A stretch of 64,000 bases of DNA from Thermoflexus sp. (GTDB taxonomy: Bacteria > Chloroflexota > Anaerolineae > Aggregatilineales > Aggregatilineaceae). The stretch lies in the NCBI GenBank assembly GCA_020724465.1, contig DYGX01000013.1, forward strand, positions 30,901 through 94,900. Direction: 5' to 3'. The notes under the pieces were generated by a model that did no database searches, had not been told where the DNA came from, and was given only the letters and a program-made list of their open reading frames with translations. Below are positions 7,541 to 15,644 of the stretch, piece by piece. The first letter of the stretch is position 1; the number at the start of each line of letters is the position of its first letter. The position numbers were made by a program, and so were the translations under genes.

Positions 7541-9475
7541 ATGTCCCGCCGCCCTGCCCGCCCTCTCTGGATCTCGGTGTTCGTCCTGTTGATCGCCGCT
7601 GCCAGCCTGGCGGCGCGCTGGCCCGATCGCGGGCTGTGGTACGACGAGACGGTCAACGCGCACTTCGCCAGCCAGACCTGGACGGCGATCTGGGAGTGGA
7701 CGGCGCGCATCGACAATCAGGTGCCGCTCCACTTCGTGCTGCTCAAGCTGTGGGCGAGCGCGGCGGGCACCAGCGAGTTCGCGCTGCGGGCCTTCTCGTT
7801 CTTATGCGCGTTGCTGCTCGCCGCCGGGCTGATCGCGCTGGGCCGCCGCGCCGGGGGACGCCCTGGCGCCGGGTGGTGGGCGGCGCTGGCGTTTGTCCCC
7901 ATGCAGAGCTTCGTCTATGCCGCGTTTGAGGTGCGCCCCTATGGACTGGCGCTGGCGCTGTTCGCCTGGTCGAGCGCGCTGCTGTGGCGCGTGTGGACGA
8001 CCTGCGGCACGCGGCACGGCCCGCCGGGGCATCGCTGCGCGACGTTGTTCGGCGCCTACGTGCTGACCGCGCTGGCCCTGCTCTACACGCACTACACCGG
8101 CTTCCTGGCGCTCGGCGCGCAGGCGGTCTATTTCGGCTGGCGGACGCTGCGCGCGCCCACCCGCCGCCGGATCGTGCTGCTGGCGCTGGCGGGCGGCGCG
8201 CTGGTGCTCGGCTATTTGCCCTGGATCGTGGCGCTGGCCGGGCGCGACGTGCGGGCCGGGACGGCCTACGCCGGACACATCCCACCCACCGATGCGCTGC
8301 GCACCTATGTCGAGTTCTTCGCCTACGGGCAGCACACGCTGGCCGAGCCTGGCGGCCCGCGCTATGCCTGGAGCATCGCCGCGCTGGTCGCCGCCGCGAT
8401 CCCGCTGTGGTGGGCGGGCTATCCGCGCAGCGAGCGCGCCTGGAAACGCGCGCTGTTCGCCGTGCTGGCGTTGCTGATTCCACTGGTCAGCCTGCTGGCA
8501 ATGGTCTACGGCGTGCAGGGCAAGCTCTCCGGGCGGCACGCCTGGCCCGCCTGGCTGGGCGCGGCGCTGCTGCTGGGGCTGGGGCTGGACGCGCTGCGCC
8601 GGCTCGGCTGGCTGCGCTGGCCGGTCCGCGCCGCGTTCCTGCTGGTGATTGCCCTGCCGGGCACCGCGAACCTGCACCCCATCTACAACAGCTATCTGCG
8701 CGAGGCGTTCGCCTCTGTCGCGCAGCAGGCCGAACCAGGCGACGTGCTGATCCTGCGCGACGGGACGCTGTTCACCGCCGCGTCCTATTACCGGGCCGCC
8801 GTTCCCTGGATCGGCCTGCCGTCCGAGCCGATCACCAACGTCAACCGTTTCCTGTTCCTGCCCGAGGCGCTCGACGAGCTGACGCCCTTTCTGGCCCAGC
8901 ACCACGCACGCCGCGCCTGGGTGCTGAGCTGGCAGGGACACATCATGGATCCGCAGAACCTGATCGAAGGGCTGCTGGAATTGATCGGAACCCGCCAGCC
9001 GCTTGGGCGGGGCTATGGGGATGTGGCACTGGCGCTCTACACGCTCAACGCCGTGCCCGCCGACGCCGCCGCGCGCGTGGCCGCGCTCGACCCAATCGCG
9101 CAGGTTCCCGGCGGCGGGCCGCTGCTGCTCGGCGGCTACGCGCTCAATCCGGAGCCGGTCCCGCGCGGCGCCCCGCTGCTGATTCACACCTGGTGGGAGC
9201 GCGGCGCGCAGATCGTGCCAGGCCTGCGCGTCAGCCTGCGGCTCTACGCGGCGGACGGGCACTTTTACGCCCAGTGGGATCAGCCGCCGGTCAGCCCGAC
9301 CTTCGGGCAGGAACTGTGGCCGGTGGGGGTGCCGCTGCTCAGCCGCTTCGACCAGCTTGCCGTGCCGGCCGATATGCCGCCCGGCCCCGCCGAGATCCGG
9401 CTGGTGATCTACGACGTCGGCGGGGCCTTCGAGCCGTTCAGCGTGACAATCGCCCCGCTGCTGGTCGCGGAGTGA
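7541..9475 (+). CDS. GT-C fold glycosyltransferase, ArnT/PMT-like (GT39)
   Basis: A 644-residue membrane protein. A leading helix (about 9-27) precedes the first external loop, which carries LWYDETVNAHFA. This D-E pair matches the catalytic motif of ArnT, PMT and related polyprenyl-phosphate-sugar transferases. The following LHFVLLKLW and SEFALRAFSF motifs are also typical of the family. About ten further hydrophobic segments run to residue 370. The C-terminal 260 residues form a soluble domain rich in beta strands. It is the second of two paralogous GT-C genes, the first ending three bases upstream. Together they suggest glycosylation of an envelope component. The substrate is unknown. Confidence 0.75.
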   Translation: MSRRPARPLWISVFVLLIAAASLAARWPDRGLWYDETVNAHFASQTWTAIWEWTARIDNQVPLHFVLLKLWASAAGTSEFALRAFSFLCALLLAAGLIALGRRAGGRPGAGWWAALAFVPMQSFVYAAFEVRPYGLALALFAWSSALLWRVWTTCGTRHGPPGHRCATLFGAYVLTALALLYTHYTGFLALGAQAVYFGWRTLRAPTRRRIVLLALAGGALVLGYLPWIVALAGRDVRAGTAYAGHIPPTDALRTYVEFFAYGQHTLAEPGGPRYAWSIAALVAAAIPLWWAGYPRSERAWKRALFAVLALLIPLVSLLAMVYGVQGKLSGRHAWPAWLGAALLLGLGLDALRRLGWLRWPVRAAFLLVIALPGTANLHPIYNSYLREAFASVAQQAEPGDVLILRDGTLFTAASYYRAAVPWIGLPSEPITNVNRFLFLPEALDELTPFLAQHHARRAWVLSWQGHIMDPQNLIEGLLELIGTRQPLGRGYGDVALALYTLNAVPADAAARVAALDPIAQVPGGGPLLLGGYALNPEPVPRGAPLLIHTWWERGAQIVPGLRVSLRLYAADGHFYAQWDQPPVSPTFGQELWPVGVPLLSRFDQLAVPADMPPGPAEIRLVIYDVGGAFEPFSVTIAPLLVAE

Positions 9476-9487
9476 GCAGCGCCGTGC

Positions 9488-9526
9488 AAAAAAGGGGCGG
9501 CGTCAGCCGCATTGCCGCGCCGCCCC
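9488..9526 (-). terminator. Rho-independent terminator of the DUF3068 gene
   Basis: On the minus strand GGGGCGGCG (9518-9526) pairs with CGCCGCCCC (9494-9502) and is followed directly by six T residues (9488-9493). It lies 21 bp past the DUF3068 stop codon. The GC stem may also help stop transcription arriving from the glycosyltransferase genes on the other strand. Confidence 0.85.
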
Positions 9527-9546
9527 AGAGGGTCTATCTGCTCCGC

Positions 9547-10593
9547 TCACCCGAAGATGATGCGCACCAGCCCGATCAGCGCCAAGAGAATGCCCACCAC
9601 GATCGCCCCGATCGGCAGGTAGGTGCCGTAGAGGTTGATGCGGTTGATGTTGTCCTCGGCGTCGGCTTTGGCGTCCTGCACCGACTGGTCGGTTGCCTGA
9701 TAGGTCAGATCGAAGACAGGCACGCGCAGTGCAGCGCGCTGTTCTTCCGGCAGGTTCGCCAGCGGCGAGCCTTCGAGCAGCTCGGCGCCCAGGCCGACCG
9801 AGCGCACCTCGTGCTTGCGGGTGTCGATCAAAACTCCTGTTTTCGGTTCCACCCAATACTCAGCCTCATAAGCGTAATAATATTCGAGCGGCACATCGCC
9901 TTCCCAGCGCTCGAGCAGCGCGGGCAGCGCGGTCTGGACAATCGCCGGGAGATCGGTCTGGCCGATGAGCGTCACCAGGGTATCCTGCGGCAACGCGAGA
10001 GGCAGCCCCATCGCCTCGACCGCTTCCGGCACGATCGGGCGGGCCTCGCTGCTGGCCGTGTAGTAGTAGGTGGTGATGTCGCCCCGGTCATGCGTTACCT
10101 CGCTGTTGTACACCAGCGTTACCACCTCGCGGAAGTCGTCGCTCCAGCCCAGATAGTCCTTGGCCTCGGTGTCGATCGGCCAGCCGATGACCAGGCCCTC
10201 GCGCGGCCAGAAACCCGGCTCGTTGGCCCACGCGTCCGGATAGCCCGAGGGCACGGCTTCCATGGTCTTGCGGTCGATGGCATAGGATTTGGTCTGGCTT
10301 TGCAGGGTTTGGTCCCCGCTGCGCATCACCTGCTCTTCGCGCACCAACGCCAGATCGCCGTCGGTGGCCTGCGTGGTAATGTGTCGTTCGAGCACAACAG
10401 GAAGGTCATTCAGAAACGAGAAATCTGCGGGATTGAGCAGCACGGCCAGCGTGCCATCGTAGTTCCGGGTGACGTCGACATCGTCCGGAAAGCGTTTCAT
10501 CCCCGGCACGATGTAGAACATCACGACGACCCCTGCCACGATCAGCAGGATGCCGATCAAGAGAAGCAAACTGCCCAGCGTTCGACGCCTCAT
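9547..10593 (-). CDS. DUF3068 / PorA-family membrane-anchored protein
   Basis: A 348-residue protein with one hydrophobic helix at each end (about 6-28 and 322-345) and a large external domain between them. This is the layout of the DUF3068/PorA family, known mainly from actinobacteria and Chloroflexi. Inside are NYDGTLAVLLNP, a duplicated-looking beta domain and the family's closing KTGVLIDTRKHE block. The family's role is not established. The ATG at 10593 has an AGGAGG site eight bases upstream; the in-frame extension to 10704 crosses a promoter-like AT-rich palindrome and is rejected. A clear terminator follows at 9488-9526, so the gene is monocistronic. Confidence 0.75.
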   Translation of the reverse strand: MRRRTLGSLLLLIGILLIVAGVVVMFYIVPGMKRFPDDVDVTRNYDGTLAVLLNPADFSFLNDLPVVLERHITTQATDGDLALVREEQVMRSGDQTLQSQTKSYAIDRKTMEAVPSGYPDAWANEPGFWPREGLVIGWPIDTEAKDYLGWSDDFREVVTLVYNSEVTHDRGDITTYYYTASSEARPIVPEAVEAMGLPLALPQDTLVTLIGQTDLPAIVQTALPALLERWEGDVPLEYYYAYEAEYWVEPKTGVLIDTRKHEVRSVGLGAELLEGSPLANLPEEQRAALRVPVFDLTYQATDQSVQDAKADAEDNINRINLYGTYLPIGAIVVGILLALIGLVRIIFG

Positions 10594-10623
10594 GGGATTC
10601 CCTCCTCGTAGCCCACATGGATC

Positions 10624-10640
10624 GGTATATTTACTATACC
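10624..10640 (-). promoter_or_regulatory. AT-rich palindrome in the DUF3068 promoter
   Basis: GGTATA-5 bp-TATACC is a perfect 6-bp inverted repeat 31 bp upstream of the start codon. It contains TATAGT, a usable -10 box on the minus strand, with a weak TTTTGT 17 bp further upstream. It is a candidate operator overlapping a promoter. Confidence 0.5.
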
Positions 10641-10760
10641 TGCAAATAAGGGTGGACAAAAGCCTGTTCTTAAACGCATATTGACCGTTTGTGATACAAA
10701 GCACAATCGCACGGCGTGAGACCAGCGCAGGGACTTTTCCTGCGCCCGTAGATACGGTGC

Positions 10761-10988
10761 CCCCTCAACCCCCGGCCCCCTCAGCCCTCGCACGCGGGGA
10801 GAAGGGGAGCGCGCGCGGCACAAAAAGCCCCTCAGCCCCGCGACGCAGTCGCAAGAGGGAGAGGGGTTTGGGGTGAGGGGAAGAACGCCCCTCAACCCCC
10901 GACCCGCACGCGGGGAGCGCGCGGCACAAAAGCCCCTCGCCCCGCGACGCAGTCGCAAGAGGGCTGAGGGGTTTGGGGTGAGGGAAAA
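10761..10988. repeat. GC-rich tandem repeat, two copies
   Basis: The 406-bp gap between the DUF3068 gene and the next gene is filled here by two copies of one element (10761-10887 and about 10888-10988). Both open with CCCCTCAACCCCC and share CACGCGGGGAG, a CGGCACAAAA(A)GCCCC block, the small hairpin GCGAC-GCA-GTCGC, and close with GAGGGGTTTGGGGTGAGGG. The second copy is shorter, lacking about 25 bp near its start. The second copy ends 13 bp before the stop codon at 11001. The style resembles dispersed REP-like repeats seen in Chloroflexi genomes. A diverged relative lies at 52482-52543. No reading frame is evident. Confidence 0.85.
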
Positions 10989-11000
10989 CACAGGCGCGCC

Positions 11001-12323
11001 TCAGGCGGTGAAGAACTCGGCCAGCAGCGGCGCGAGTGCCTGCGGGGACACATTGTGGTCCTGGCCCGCCAGCACCGCATGGCGCGCGTTGGGGAGCTGC
11101 TCGACGAGGTGCTTTGCGCCGATGGCGAAGAAAGGCGCGCTGTTCCCGCCGGTGACGACCAGCACCGGCATCGTGGCGGACGCCCACTGGGCGGCGTTCA
11201 GCGGCTTGCCGGACATCCCATCGCCCAGAATCAGCGCATCGTAGACCAGCGTGTGCGCGATCTTCTCCATCTCGGCCCACGCCGGAGGAACCGTGCCCCC
11301 TTCCCCGGCGCTGGCCTCGCTGACCGGCGCGGACCGCATCTGCGCGACCAGCTCCGCCGGGATGCCGACCGCCTCGGTCATGAACAACGCGACCGCGTCG
11401 CCCCGGCGCCCCTGCGCGATCAGTTCTTGCAGGCGCGGAACGTAGTCGGCGGGCGCGGGCGGGCGGCTGTCGTCGGTGATGAACGGTGGCTCGTACATCG
11501 CCAGCTTGATCACCTTCTCCGGCAGGCGGCTGGCCGCCTCAAGCGCCAGCACCGCGCCCGATGACATGCCATACAGGTACGCGGCACCGCCAAACGCATC
11601 AATCAGCGCCTCGATGTCTTCCACCTCGCGCTGGACCTCGTAGGGCGTCAGGTTCAGGCTGTCGCCGCGCCCGCGCCGGTCGTACCCGATCACCGTGAAG
11701 CGCGACGCCAGAGGCCGGGCCAGCTCGGCCACAGACGGATGCGAGCGAAAGCTGAGCGCGCCGCCGACCAGGATGAGCGGCGGCCCATCGCCGTAGGTAT
11801 CGTAAGCGATCGGCGTGCGATCCCACGAGTTGACCCACTGCACGCCCTTGAGCGTCGCCGCCAGCTTGTCGAAGCTCTCGCTCCAACCCTGCTCCATCCC
11901 GGCCAGCGCTTCCAGCGTTTCCGGCGCCGCCTTGAGCACCCGCGCGCGCAACGTCATCGCCGTTCTGCCGCCGAGATCGTCAAACGTGATGGTGTGGTGC
12001 ACCTGAAGCTGCGCCTCGCCGCGCTCGTCCTCAAACGCGACGCTGGTGAAGACCAGCCGCTCCGGGCGCACGATCTCGTGGAAGATCGCCTTGTCGGGAT
12101 AGATCTGGCCGTCCGGCCCGCGCATGTGGATCAGCATCATCCCGCCGGGACGCAGGTCGATCTCGACGAGCGGGTTGGTGAAGCCGTGCGGACTCCACCA
12201 CTGGGTGACGTGTTCGGGGTTGGTCCACGCCTCGAAGACCAGCTCGCGCGGCGCGTCGAAGGTGCGGGTGATGACAACTTCCTGCTGAACGGACGGGCTG
12301 GCAGAACTATTCGGTGAGGTCAT
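11001..12323 (-). CDS. SRPBCC (AHSA1-type) domain fused to an alpha/beta hydrolase
   Basis: A 440-residue two-domain protein. Residues 13-160 are an SRPBCC domain of the AHSA1 type, starting ITRTFDAPRELVFEAW and including the characteristic WWSPHGF. Residues 165-440 are an alpha/beta hydrolase with nucleophile Ser254 in GMSSG and probable catalytic His423 (GQDHNV). The usual acid after strand 6 is not obvious, because the expected position reads GGNS. AHSA1-like proteins are commonly encoded beside an ArsR regulator, and here the ArsR gene overlaps the start by 17 bp. The function is probably binding or turnover of a small hydrophobic molecule, but the substrate is unknown. The fusion is the unusual part. 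Confidence 0.8.
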   Translation of the reverse strand: MTSPNSSASPSVQQEVVITRTFDAPRELVFEAWTNPEHVTQWWSPHGFTNPLVEIDLRPGGMMLIHMRGPDGQIYPDKAIFHEIVRPERLVFTSVAFEDERGEAQLQVHHTITFDDLGGRTAMTLRARVLKAAPETLEALAGMEQGWSESFDKLAATLKGVQWVNSWDRTPIAYDTYGDGPPLILVGGALSFRSHPSVAELARPLASRFTVIGYDRRGRGDSLNLTPYEVQREVEDIEALIDAFGGAAYLYGMSSGAVLALEAASRLPEKVIKLAMYEPPFITDDSRPPAPADYVPRLQELIAQGRRGDAVALFMTEAVGIPAELVAQMRSAPVSEASAGEGGTVPPAWAEMEKIAHTLVYDALILGDGMSGKPLNAAQWASATMPVLVVTGGNSAPFFAIGAKHLVEQLPNARHAVLAGQDHNVSPQALAPLLAEFFTA

Positions 12324-12657
12324 CGGAGTGCTCCTTTGCTTGTAGTTCCTTCAGATAGTCGTCCAGGCGATCGAGCCGCGCTTCCCACAGGTGGCGGTAC
12401 TGCGCCAGCCAGGCGTCCACCTCTTTCAACGGGCTGACCTCGATCCGGCTGGGACGCCACTGCGCGGCGCGCCCCCGCGTGATTAGCCCGGCCTGCTCCA
12501 GCACCTTCAGATGCTTGGAGATTGCCGGCAGGCTGATGTCGAACGGTTCGGCCAGCTCGCTGACCGTGGCCTCGCCCTCGGCCAGCCGCGCCAGGATCGC
12601 GCGCCGGGTCGGGTCGGCCAGCGCGGCGAAGGTGAGACTCAAGGTATCCGTCGCCAT
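12307..12657 (-). CDS. ArsR-family winged-helix repressor
   Basis: A 116-residue transcription regulator. The ArsR fold is clear: ALADPTRRAILARLAEGEATVSELAEPF, then the recognition helix DISLPAISKHLKVLEQAGLI and a wing with RGRAAQWRP. The metal-site cysteine motif (ELCVCDL) of arsenic or cadmium sensors is absent, as is usual for ArsR proteins paired with AHSA1 domains. It overlaps the SRPBCC-hydrolase gene by 17 bp, so the two are translated from one message. The promoter immediately upstream carries a palindrome that fits autorepression. The ATG at 12657 is preceded by AAAAGG. Confidence 0.9.
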   Translation of the reverse strand: MATDTLSLTFAALADPTRRAILARLAEGEATVSELAEPFDISLPAISKHLKVLEQAGLITRGRAAQWRPSRIEVSPLKEVDAWLAQYRHLWEARLDRLDDYLKELQAKEHSDDLTE

Positions 12658-12664
12658 CTTATTT

Positions 12665-12720
12665 AACCTTTTAGTTAATTAACCTAATGGTAAAATAAAC
12701 CATTTTGCGCGATTTGTCAA
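12665..12720 (-). promoter_or_regulatory. Promoter and likely operator of the arsR-hydrolase operon
   Basis: On the minus strand TTGACA (12715-12720) and TATTTT (12692-12697) are 17 bp apart, near consensus. Downstream of the -10 box lies the near-perfect palindrome AGGTTAATTAACT (12673-12685), then a half-site copy AAGGTT (12665-12670). Placement over the start region fits autorepression by the ArsR protein. Confidence 0.8.
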
Positions 12721-12751
12721 GAGGGGTGCTGTGGGGAACTGCCGCGCAGGC

Positions 12752-12794
12752 CGCGGGGCCGGTTCCTAGATAGGCCCCGAAACCGCGCCCCGCG
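12752..12794 (-). terminator. Strong hairpin after the RibD_C reductase gene
   Basis: CGCGGGGC (12752-12759) pairs with GCCCCGCG (12787-12794), and GGTT (12761-12764) with AACC (12781-12784). It begins 12 bp past the stop codon at 12806. No T-run follows, so it may act as a weak or Rho-assisted terminator. It separates the long upstream operon from the arsR promoter. Confidence 0.5.
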
Positions 12795-12805
12795 TGCTCG
12801 ACGGC

Positions 12806-13375
12806 TCAGCCGCCGGCGAGGGCATAGCACAAGAAGATCACCCCGGATCCAAACCGGTGCGTGTCCACCAGCCGCAGGTTGCTGGTGCGCTCCACTTCGG
12901 CGAACATGCGCTTGCCGCGTCCCAGGATGACCGGGTGGATATAGAGGTGATACTCGTCGATCAGGCCGAGCCGGGCGAAGCTCGCGGCTAGCTCGGATCC
13001 CGCCACGGCGAGGTCCCCGCCCGGCTGTTCTTTCAGCCGGCGGACTTCCCCGGCGAGGTCATCCCGGACCAGCCGCGTGTTTCCCTCGACTTTGTCCAGC
13101 GTGCGCGAGAAGACGACTTTCGGCATTTCGCGCCAGATGTGCGCGTAGTCGCGGATGTAGTCGGGCGCCGAGGGATCATCCACCGCCGGGCTGGCCCAGA
13201 AATCGGCCATCACTTCATAGGTGCGCCGGCCGTACAGGTGCCCGCCCAACACGCGATCCTGATCGTTGACGAAGCGGTGCAGCTCTTCGTCCACGATGCC
13301 CCATTCCAGACTGTCGTCCGGCCCGGCGATATAGCCATCGACCGTCACCATCATCGCGTAGATCACCTTGCGCAT
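12806..13375 (-). CDS. Dihydrofolate reductase-like protein (RibD_C fold)
   Basis: A 189-residue protein of the RibD C-terminal / YwjB-YyaP group within the DHFR fold. Diagnostic blocks are MMVTVDGYIAGPDDSLEW at the N-terminus, LYGRRTYEVM, VVFSRTL and a nucleotide-binding region GGDLAVAGSELAASF followed by DEYHLYIHPVILGRGKRMF. The family uses NADPH and its physiological substrates are mostly unknown. It is the last gene of a probable six-gene minus-strand operon, 30 bp after a dienelactone hydrolase gene, and is followed by a GC-rich hairpin. A second RibD_C paralogue lies in the same operon (15014-15631). Confidence 0.85.
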   Translation of the reverse strand: MRKVIYAMMVTVDGYIAGPDDSLEWGIVDEELHRFVNDQDRVLGGHLYGRRTYEVMADFWASPAVDDPSAPDYIRDYAHIWREMPKVVFSRTLDKVEGNTRLVRDDLAGEVRRLKEQPGGDLAVAGSELAASFARLGLIDEYHLYIHPVILGRGKRMFAEVERTSNLRLVDTHRFGSGVIFLCYALAGG

Positions 13376-13405
13376 AGGATTCTCCAGTGCTCCAGACAGA
13401 CAGGC

Positions 13406-14059
13406 TCAGGCGGTAATGGGGCGCTTCAGGAAGGCGAGCGTTCGCTCCCAGGCCAGGCTGGCCGCGGCCGGGTCGTAGGCGTCCGGGCGGTCCGGCTCGA
13501 AGAACCAGTGCCCCGTGCCGCTGTAGCGATAGAACGTGACCGGGCGGCCCGCCTGCTTCAGCGCTTCTTCCAGCGCGTCGACACCGGCCTGCGGCTCATA
13601 CGGATCGTTCTCGGCGAAGTGCCCCAGATAGGCGGCGCGGGCGCGGCTGAAATCCCCGTCTCCGGCCCCATAGAACAGCACCACCGAATGAACGAGTTCG
13701 GGCGCGGACACCGAGAGATCCAGCGCGTAAAAGGCGCCCAGCGAGAAACCGATCACCGCCAGGCCGCGGCTCGACTGATCGACGCGCTCGCTGAGGAACG
13801 CGGCGGCGTCGGCGACCTCGACCCTGGCTTGCGGGTAGCGGGCGTCCAGCGCCTGGGCGAGGGCTTCGGCGTCCGGGATGGTCCGCGCAACCTGGCCGTG
13901 ATACAGATCGGGCGCAAACGCCGTGAAACCGGCGTCCGCCAGCCGGGTGCAGACCGCCTTGATCGTGTCGTTAAGCCCCCACCATGCGTGGAGAACCAAC
14001 ACCCCGCCGCCGCCCGCCGGGGGCTGCGCGAGGAAACCGTCGGGCTGGGTGTGCGCCAT
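13406..14059 (-). CDS. Dienelactone hydrolase family protein with serine nucleophile
   Basis: A 217-residue alpha/beta hydrolase of the dienelactone hydrolase family. The triad is Ser106 (GFSLG), Asp152 (ENDPY) and His184 (GTGHW). Classic dienelactone hydrolase uses cysteine at the nucleophile position, so this is a serine variant. The N-terminal VLVLHAWWGLN oxyanion region is typical. It is a cytosolic esterase or lactonase with unknown substrate. The ATG at 14059 follows AGGAGAG. It is preceded by a 99-bp gap containing a duplicated CCAGATATA motif, so it may also have its own promoter. Confidence 0.85.
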   Translation of the reverse strand: MAHTQPDGFLAQPPAGGGGVLVLHAWWGLNDTIKAVCTRLADAGFTAFAPDLYHGQVARTIPDAEALAQALDARYPQARVEVADAAAFLSERVDQSSRGLAVIGFSLGAFYALDLSVSAPELVHSVVLFYGAGDGDFSRARAAYLGHFAENDPYEPQAGVDALEEALKQAGRPVTFYRYSGTGHWFFEPDRPDAYDPAAASLAWERTLAFLKRPITA

Positions 14060-14080
14060 GAGTCTCTCCTCAATTCGCGG

Positions 14081-14100
14081 CCAGATATAACCCAGATATA
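14081..14100 (-). promoter_or_regulatory. Duplicated CCAGATATA motif upstream of the dienelactone hydrolase gene
   Basis: CCAGATATA occurs at 14081-14089 and again at 14092-14100, an 11-bp period. On the minus strand this gives two TATATC-like -10 candidates 22-42 bp before the start codon. It could be an internal promoter with two phased binding sites. Confidence 0.45.
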
Positions 14101-14158
14101 TCGCTGTCCCTCGGCGGTCGAGAACGCAACGATGTAAATGCCGCCGAGCTTCGATCCA

Positions 14159-15004
14159 TCAATCCGCGGCCACAGGCGCGTCGAGAAACTCGTCGATCAT
14201 AGGGACCAGCCACGCGGCGCGCTGCATCACCGTCACGTGCGTGGAGCCGGGCAGGATCGCGAGGCGCGCGTCCGGCAGGCCGGCGAGGTCTCCCATCACA
14301 CCACCGCCCAGCAGCCGGAACATCTCGACCGCGTGCTCCGGCTGGACGATATCCGCATCTCCGATGGCGAGCATCGTCGGCGCCTGGATGCTGCGGATAG
14401 CGTCCGCCGGGAAGTCTTCGAGCGTGCGGTCGAAGTCCTTCACCTTCTCCACCAGCGCCGGGAATGCGTCGGGGTCCGGGGCGAGCGCCATGTACTCGTC
14501 GTGAAAGGGCGAGCCGTGCAGCATCTCTGGCTGGAGCTGATCCATCCCTTCCAGCAAGCCGGGGTGCAGGCCCGCCAGCCTGTACGAGGCGGAGACCAGC
14601 ACCTGCTTGCGGACCCGCGCCGGATATTTGAGCGCGAGATGCAGCGCCACATCCGACCCCAGGCTGTATCCCAGGATGTCGGCCTGTGCGAAGCCGAGAT
14701 GATCGAGCAGCCCAACGACGTCGTCCGCCAGAAGCGCCGAGCGCAGCGGGCGGTCGATGTCGGCGGTGCGCGCGTGCCCTTGCAGCTCGACCCCGATCAC
14801 CTGCCGCGTGAGGGACAGCCCAGGCAGGCACGGCCCAAACGACGTCCCGATGCCCGAAAACGCACCGTGAATCAGCACCAGCGGCGGGGCGTCGTCGCGA
14901 GGAGCGCCGTGAAGCTCGTAGTACATCTGCAGGCCGTTGACCGGAGCGTAGCCGGTGCGCGTGGCGTATTCGGCGGTGCTGGAGCTGGCGGCACTGGTGG
15001 TCAT
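14159..15004 (-). CDS. Alpha/beta hydrolase
   Basis: A 281-residue alpha/beta hydrolase. The oxyanion motif is LIHGAFSG, the nucleophile is Ser114 (LGYSLGSD), the acid is Asp216 or Asp218 (AIGDADIV) and the histidine is His256 (PGSTHVT). The overall pattern is of small-molecule esterases, lactonases or C-C hydrolases. No signal peptide is seen, so it is cytosolic. It starts nine bases after the stop codon of the RibD_C gene and is surely co-transcribed with it. The substrate cannot be inferred. Confidence 0.85.
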   Translation of the reverse strand: MTTSAASSSTAEYATRTGYAPVNGLQMYYELHGAPRDDAPPLVLIHGAFSGIGTSFGPCLPGLSLTRQVIGVELQGHARTADIDRPLRSALLADDVVGLLDHLGFAQADILGYSLGSDVALHLALKYPARVRKQVLVSASYRLAGLHPGLLEGMDQLQPEMLHGSPFHDEYMALAPDPDAFPALVEKVKDFDRTLEDFPADAIRSIQAPTMLAIGDADIVQPEHAVEMFRLLGGGVMGDLAGLPDARLAILPGSTHVTVMQRAAWLVPMIDEFLDAPVAAD

Positions 15005-15013
15005 GAAGATCTC

Positions 15014-15631
15014 CTATCGAGTCGGCTGGAAGGAAAGATGGATCACGCCGGGCGACTGAGCGACGCGGGTGATCTCGAACTCCATGTACGGCGGGCTATC
15101 CGGCTCGAACAGGCGGCGACCGCCCCCTAACAGCACCGGCACGAGATGGATATGCAGCTCGTCGAGCAGGCCCCGCACCAGAAACTGCTGGATCACGCTG
15201 GCGCCGCCGCCCACCCCGACATTCTTCTCCCCGGCGGCGGCGCGTGCCTGCGCCAGCGTGCTGTCGATCCCGTCCGTCACAAAGTAGAAGGTCGTGCCGC
15301 CCTGCTTGGCAAGCGGCCCGCGCGCCCGGTGCGTCACGACGAACACCGGCATGTGGAACGGCGGCTCGTCGCCCCATGGCCCCTCGGCGATGTCGAACAT
15401 CCGCCGCCCGATGATCGTCGCGCCCGTGTTCTTGTACGCCTCGTCCATTTGCTCGTTTATGGAGCCGGTCGTTCCACCAGGCAGGCCATGACGCGAGCGC
15501 CACGCCGCCAACTCGTAGACCCACTCGTGCAGCCGCTCGCCCCGCTCGCCCAACCCCTGTTCGAGCGTGTCGTTCGGCCCGGCGATGTAGCCGTCCAGCG
15601 ACATCGAAATATCCGCGGCGACGATGCCCAT
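15014..15631 (-). CDS. Dihydrofolate reductase-like protein (RibD_C fold), second paralogue
   Basis: A 205-residue RibD_C/DHFR-fold protein. It begins with ISMSLDGYIAGPNDTLEQGL and contains ATIIGRRMFD, a GGGASVIQQFLVRGLLDELH block that binds the nucleotide, and IHLVPVLLGGGRRLF. It is larger than the paralogue at 12806 because of an insertion with GGTTGSINEQMDEAY around residues 50-70. The reaction is unknown; the fold uses NADPH. It lies 13 bp after the helix-hairpin-helix gene and nine bases before the hydrolase gene. Confidence 0.85.
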   Translation of the reverse strand: MGIVAADISMSLDGYIAGPNDTLEQGLGERGERLHEWVYELAAWRSRHGLPGGTTGSINEQMDEAYKNTGATIIGRRMFDIAEGPWGDEPPFHMPVFVVTHRARGPLAKQGGTTFYFVTDGIDSTLAQARAAAGEKNVGVGGGASVIQQFLVRGLLDELHIHLVPVLLGGGRRLFEPDSPPYMEFEITRVAQSPGVIHLSFQPTR

Positions 15632-15644
15632 GGTGCGCTCCTGC

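Noticed and set aside
7984-10611. An 875-residue reading frame on the plus strand
   Set aside because: It crosses the end of one glycosyltransferase gene in another frame, a terminator and the antisense of the DUF3068 gene; not a protein.
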